Positions 14,722 through 18,099 of a stretch of DNA of 18,099 nucleotides are shown here, in pieces; position 1 is the first letter of the stretch, and each line of letters starts with the position of its first letter. Source of the DNA: Bacteroidales bacterium UBA7258 (lineage in GTDB: Bacteria > Bacteroidota > Bacteroidia > Bacteroidales > UBA932); the NCBI GenBank assembly GCA_002472565.1, contig DKSK01000028.1:1-18099 (forward strand). Direction: 5' to 3'. The notes under the pieces were generated by a model. That model ran no database searches, had not been told where the DNA came from, and saw nothing but the letters and a program-made list of their open reading frames with translations. A program made the position numbers and the translations under genes.

Positions 14722-15897
14722 CTAACGGTTCTTGTACATGCTCTCGTAATACTTCTGATAGTCTCCTGAAGTGACATTATCCATCCACTCCTGATTGTCC
14801 AGGTACCAGCGCACAGTCCTCTCTATCCCCTCCTCGAACTGGAGGCTCGGCTCCCAGCCAAGCTCACGCTGAAGCTTGCGGCTGTCGATGGCATAGCGCA
14901 TGTCATGGCCGGGACGGTCGGTTACATAGGTGATGAGCTTCTCATCCTCCCCTTCCGCACGACCCAGCAGACGGTCGACCGTCTTGATGAGAACATGGAT
15001 GATGTCGATGTTCTTCCACTCGTTGAAGCCACCGATATTGTACGTGTCGGCAATCTTCCCCTCGTGGAAAATAAGGTCTATAGCACGGGCATGGTCCTCG
15101 ACATAGAGCCAGTCTCGCACATTCTCCCCCTTCCCGTAGACAGGAAGCGGCCTGCGATGGCGGATATTGTTGATAAACAGCGGAATAAGCTTTTCCGGGA
15201 ACTGGTAAGGGCCGTAATTGTTAGAACAGTTAGTGACAATGGCGGGCAGCCCGTAAGTGTCATGGAAAGCCCTCACGAAATGGTCGCTCGAAGCCTTAGA
15301 AGCAGAATACGGAGAATGAGGCCTGTACTTGGTCTCCTCAGTAAAGAATTCAGACCCATAGGCATGATGATGATCCGAAGAAGCCTTCGTCGTAAACGGA
15401 GACTCCAGCCCCTCGGGATTCGTCAGCTCCAAGGCCCCGTAAACCTCATCCGTAGAGATATGGTAGAAACGGCAGGCTACATCAGCCCCCTTTTTGGAAA
15501 GGTGCCACGGCCTAGGCTGGCTCCCCCAATAATCCTTGGCAGCCTGCAGAAGGCTGAGCGTGCCGATGACATTGGTCCTGGCAAAGGTGAACGGATCTTT
15601 GATGCTGCGGTCCACGTGGCTCTCCGCCGCAAGATGGATGATCCCGTCGACCTGCTCCTTCTCGATAAGAACGCGGAAGGCCTCGAAGTCGCAGATATCC
15701 ATCTTGACGAACTCATAATTCGGCATGGACTCGACATCTTTCAGATTGGCCAGATTGCCCGCATAAGTCAGCTTGTCGAGATTGATTATCTTGTATGAAG
15801 GATACTTGTTGACGAAGAGCCTGACGACGTGGGAACCGATGAAGCCAGCCCCGCCCGTGATGACAATCGTCCTGTCAAATTGCTTTTCCATGTCCAT
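14722..15897 (-). CDS. rfbB: dTDP-glucose 4,6-dehydratase
   Basis: RmlB, an extended SDR of 391 residues, converting dTDP-glucose to dTDP-4-dehydro-6-deoxyglucose. Seen: ITGGAGFIGSH (13-23), HLAAESHVDRSI (88-99), STDEVYG (148-154, with T149, D150, E151), and YSASK (Y197, K201), followed by SNNYGPYQFPEKLIPLFI. Compared with the E. coli enzyme of about 360 residues there is an extra stretch after STDEVYG (FTTKASSDHHHAYGSEFF), but this is usual in Bacteroides relatives. Two in-frame ATGs exist, 15897 and 15891; I take the first, 5 bases after the rfbA stop, indicating tight coupling. Confidence 0.95.
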   Translation of the reverse strand: MDMEKQFDRTIVITGGAGFIGSHVVRLFVNKYPSYKIINLDKLTYAGNLANLKDVESMPNYEFVKMDICDFEAFRVLIEKEQVDGIIHLAAESHVDRSIKDPFTFARTNVIGTLSLLQAAKDYWGSQPRPWHLSKKGADVACRFYHISTDEVYGALELTNPEGLESPFTTKASSDHHHAYGSEFFTEETKYRPHSPYSASKASSDHFVRAFHDTYGLPAIVTNCSNNYGPYQFPEKLIPLFINNIRHRRPLPVYGKGENVRDWLYVEDHARAIDLIFHEGKIADTYNIGGFNEWKNIDIIHVLIKTVDRLLGRAEGEDEKLITYVTDRPGHDMRYAIDSRKLQRELGWEPSLQFEEGIERTVRWYLDNQEWMDNVTSGDYQKYYESMYKNR

Positions 15898-15902
15898 ATA
15901 AA

Positions 15903-16805
15903 CTAAATTATCGGCTTATGCGACAGTTTCCCGTCCCTCACGACCGACATAAGATATTGACCATACTCATTCTTCATCATCGGCTTCGCATCCTCAAGCA
16001 GCTTCTCATCATCGATCCAACCCTGCTCGTAGGCGATGGCCTCCAGGCAGGCGACCTTCAGACCCTGACGCTTCTCGATGACCTCGATGAAGGTAGAAGC
16101 CTCTGCAAGAGAGTCATGCGTGCCCGTGTCGAGCCAGGCGAAGCCTCGTCCCAAGGTTTTGACCTTCAGCTCCTTGTCCTCAAGAAAATGCTGATTGACC
16201 GAAGTGATCTCCAGCTCCCCCCTCGCCGAAGGCTTGATTGACGAGGCGACTTTCACGACCTTGTTCGGATAGAAATACAGCCCGACGACGGCATAATTGC
16301 TCTTCGGATGTTCAGGCTTCTCCTCAATGCTGAGGCAATTGCCCTCCTCGTCAAATTCGGCGACTCCGTAACGCTCAGGATCATTGACCCAATAGCCGAA
16401 GACCGTAGCCTTTCTCTCATCCTCCGCCGTGCGCACGGCATCACGAAGCAAAGAGGTAAGTCCCGCCCCATGGAAAATATTATCTCCCAAGACAAGGCAG
16501 CAGGAATCATCACCTATGAAATCCCGCCCGATGATAAAGGCCTGGGCCAGACCATCCGGAGAAGGCTGCTCAGCATAGGAAAACTCCACTCCGAAGTCGC
16601 TCCCGTCCCCCAGAAGCCTCCTGAACGAGGGAAGATCCACCGGGGTCGAAATAATCAGAATCTCACGGATGCCGGCAAGCATCAGCACCGAAATCGGATA
16701 GTAGATCATCGGCTTGTCGAAGATAGGGATGAGCTGCTTGCTGACCCCCTTCGTGATAGGATAGAGACGGGTGCCGCTTCCGCCTGCCAAAACAATACCC
16801 TTCAT
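15903..16805 (-). CDS. rfbA: glucose-1-phosphate thymidylyltransferase
   Basis: RmlA nucleotidyltransferase, 300 residues, making dTDP-glucose from dTTP and glucose-1-phosphate, the committed step to dTDP-L-rhamnose. Seen: KGIVLAGGSGTRLYPIT (2-18), SKQLIPIFDKPMIYYP (22-37), AEQPSPDGLAQAF (78-90), LVLGDNIFHG (104-113, metal-binding D108), and YGVAEFDEEGNCLSIEEKP. The C-terminal helices typical of the long RmlA form are present (EAIAYEQGWI). Start ATG 16805 lies 5 bases after the rfbD stop. Confidence 0.97.
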   Translation of the reverse strand: MKGIVLAGGSGTRLYPITKGVSKQLIPIFDKPMIYYPISVLMLAGIREILIISTPVDLPSFRRLLGDGSDFGVEFSYAEQPSPDGLAQAFIIGRDFIGDDSCCLVLGDNIFHGAGLTSLLRDAVRTAEDERKATVFGYWVNDPERYGVAEFDEEGNCLSIEEKPEHPKSNYAVVGLYFYPNKVVKVASSIKPSARGELEITSVNQHFLEDKELKVKTLGRGFAWLDTGTHDSLAEASTFIEVIEKRQGLKVACLEAIAYEQGWIDDEKLLEDAKPMMKNEYGQYLMSVVRDGKLSHKPII

Positions 16806-16810
16806 TGTAC

Positions 16811-17692
16811 TTATCCTTGAGCTTTAAGATTATCAATGCACTTCTTCAGCGAAGAAACCCAATAAGGAATCTTCAGTCCGAAAGTCTCCTTGATCTTGGT
16901 CTTGTCAAGAACCGAATAGGCAGGACGCCTGACCGGAGAAGGAAACTCGTCGCTGTGGCAAGGCTCGATGTCGCAGGCCGTGTTCCCCGCCAGCTCAGCG
17001 ATCTTTATGGTGAAGTCATACCAGCTGCAGACCCCCTCATTCGAAAAATGGTAGACCCCTGAACGGCCGGCATACTTCCTGTTCTCTACGATGTCGAAAA
17101 TCACCTCAGCAAGGTCGCCGGCATAAGTAGGAGTCCCGCACTGGTCGAAGACAACCTTGAGCTGAGGCTTCGCGGCCGTCAGATTCATCATGGTCTTGAC
17201 GAAATTATGGCCGAACTCCGAATAGAGCCAAGCCGTACGGATTATGATGTATTCTCCTCCTACCGCCTGAATCTTCTCCTCCCCATGCAGCTTCGTAAGG
17301 CCATAGACCCCCGTAGGCGTCCCCTTCTGGTCCTCTCTGCAAGGCGTGTTGTAAGGATCGCCTCCGAAGACGTAGTCCGTAGAGATGTGGACAAGCACGC
17401 CCCCGACCTCTTTCATCACCTTGGCCAGATTCTCCGGAGCCACGGCATTGAGCCTCTCCACGATCTCGCCGGCAGTCTCGGCCTTGTCGACATTCGTCCA
17501 CGCGGCGCAATTGATGATGCACTTGACGTCCCTCTCGCGGACCATCCTCCTGACAGCCTCTATGTCGGTAATGTCAAGCTTCTCATAACCCTCGGCTACA
17601 TCCGTGAAGATGTAAGAGTCCTTGCTCCTCTTTGCTACGAGCTGCATCTCATTCCCGAGCTGGCCGTCAGCCCCTGTAACCAGAATATTCAT
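16811..17692 (-). CDS. rfbD: dTDP-4-dehydrorhamnose reductase
   Basis: RmlD, an SDR of 293 residues that reduces dTDP-4-dehydrorhamnose to dTDP-L-rhamnose, the last pathway step. Seen: MNILVTGADGQLGNEM (1-16), NCAAWTNVDKAE (61-72), HISTDYVFGG (102-111) and YGLTK with catalytic Y130 and K134. A TTG two codons upstream (17698) is in frame, but ATG 17692 fits the family start exactly. It is the first rfb gene transcribed (order D-A-B-C). Twenty-five bases separate it from the phosphatase remnant, and I see no TAnnTTTG match in that gap, so transcription probably comes from beyond the window. Confidence 0.95.
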   Translation of the reverse strand: MNILVTGADGQLGNEMQLVAKRSKDSYIFTDVAEGYEKLDITDIEAVRRMVRERDVKCIINCAAWTNVDKAETAGEIVERLNAVAPENLAKVMKEVGGVLVHISTDYVFGGDPYNTPCREDQKGTPTGVYGLTKLHGEEKIQAVGGEYIIIRTAWLYSEFGHNFVKTMMNLTAAKPQLKVVFDQCGTPTYAGDLAEVIFDIVENRKYAGRSGVYHFSNEGVCSWYDFTIKIAELAGNTACDIEPCHSDEFPSPVRRPAYSVLDKTKIKETFGLKIPYWVSSLKKCIDNLKAQG

Positions 17693-17717
17693 AGTCAACC
17701 AATAATGTTATTATACT

Positions 17718-17991
17718 TCATTCTCCAAAAGGCGTGGTAAAGACGGAATACCTCTCTTCCATCCCGAATTTCTCAACAAGTATCCAGCAGAGGGCACCGG
17801 CTATCTCCTTAAGCCCCAAGCGCTTCAACACAGCCTTACAAAGATACTCCGATTTGCTGGCTTCTCCAACAGAAGTTATAGGGAAGGCTACAAGTCCTGC
17901 ATCGTCAACGTATTTCTGCATGATGGCGTTTGCTGCCGGAGAGCGGCAGATGTTGCCCAGGCAGCATGCTATTGTAAATCTCGTTGTTCAT
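17718..17991 (-). pseudogene. broken low-molecular-weight protein tyrosine phosphatase
   Basis: One minus-strand frame encodes ACCLGNICRSPAANAIM, the phosphatase P-loop signature of the LMW-PTP family (CxGNxCRSP), then MQKYVDDAGL and a diverged tail ending at 17718. No usable start lies in this frame upstream of the P-loop: a TGA at 17988-17990 closes it, and the first ATG (17921) falls after the catalytic cysteine. An ATG at 17989-17991 in another frame reads MNN and would join the phosphatase frame after skipping one base, suggesting a single-base insertion. The tail is only about 60 residues past the P-loop, short of the family's usual 140-160, with no recognisable DP loop. Such phosphatases (Wzb type) often sit in capsule loci. 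Confidence 0.6.
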
Positions 17992-18099
17992 TCTCTAATA
18001 ACTTAATGATGGTACGTATGGAATCGCCTTTCTTTCCTACTGCGGCATATTCTTTGAAAATGGTAGGATTTATTTTGGCAAATCCGTCCATATCAAGAC
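17969..18099 (-). CDS. 3' end of an unrecognised gene (partial at right edge)
   Basis: A minus-strand frame enters from the right edge and ends at the TAG of 17969-17971, giving 42 residues (for example KINPTIFKEYAAVGKKGDSI and a final KLLENEQRDLQ). It looks helical and charged. An internal ATG at 18091 could be a start, but a longer gene running off the window is likelier. Its 3' end overlaps the presumed phosphatase ATG by about 20 bases, so the two belonged to one operon with rfbDABC. I do not recognise the family. Confidence 0.45.
   Translation of the reverse strand, partial: LDMDGFAKINPTIFKEYAAVGKKGDSIRTIIKLLENEQRDLQ

Noticed and set aside
1..18099. CRISPR arrays, tRNA or rRNA genes, insertion sequences
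   Set aside because: No regularly spaced repeats, cloverleaf-like segments, rRNA sequence or transposase-like frames were seen.

Overview
The window looks like a chromosomal segment from a member of the Bacteroidota, most likely the order Bacteroidales. The evidence is three good promoter matches to the Bacteroides-type consensus (TAnnTTTG at -7, with TTTG upstream in two of them), the near absence of Shine-Dalgarno sequences, an ATP-type PEP carboxykinase, and the gene families present. Base composition is moderately GC-rich except for one AT-rich insert. I cannot name the genus with confidence.

Left part (1-7100) is housekeeping. It holds a short RsmI-like methyltransferase (+), then convergent minus-strand genes: mtaB, a PhnP-like metallo-beta-lactamase-fold hydrolase with an unusual internal insertion, and a RecQ helicase. 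Divergent from recQ is pckA (+), with a near-perfect promoter and a strong intrinsic terminator.

Middle part (7100-12600) is a plus-strand surface-glycan operon, fnlA-fnlB-fnlC plus an initiating undecaprenyl-phosphate sugar-phosphate transferase. The three fnl genes predict UDP-N-acetyl-L-fucosamine synthesis from UDP-GlcNAc. Before fnlA lies a roughly 160-base leader whose predicted 5' end can pair over 13 of 14 positions with a segment just upstream of the start codon. This pairing is mutually exclusive with a small terminator-like hairpin at the 5' end. I regard this as the best candidate for an undescribed system here: a structured, attenuator-like leader RNA controlling a capsule operon.

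A visibly AT-rich two-gene module (12600-14083) follows: a HigB/RelE-like toxin and a fused HigA-ImmA/IrrE antitoxin (helix-turn-helix plus HExxH metallopeptidase). A perfect 10-base-arm inverted repeat abuts its promoter.

Right part (14100-18099) is a minus-strand operon in transcription order rfbD-rfbA-rfbB-rfbC, making dTDP-L-rhamnose. Upstream of rfbD are a broken low-molecular-weight tyrosine phosphatase gene, with its catalytic loop out of frame with any start codon, and the 3' end of an unrecognised gene. Together the two convergent operons supply activated L-FucNAc and L-rhamnose and an initiating transferase, but no flippase, polymerase or other glycosyltransferase is present, so the glycan locus must continue elsewhere.
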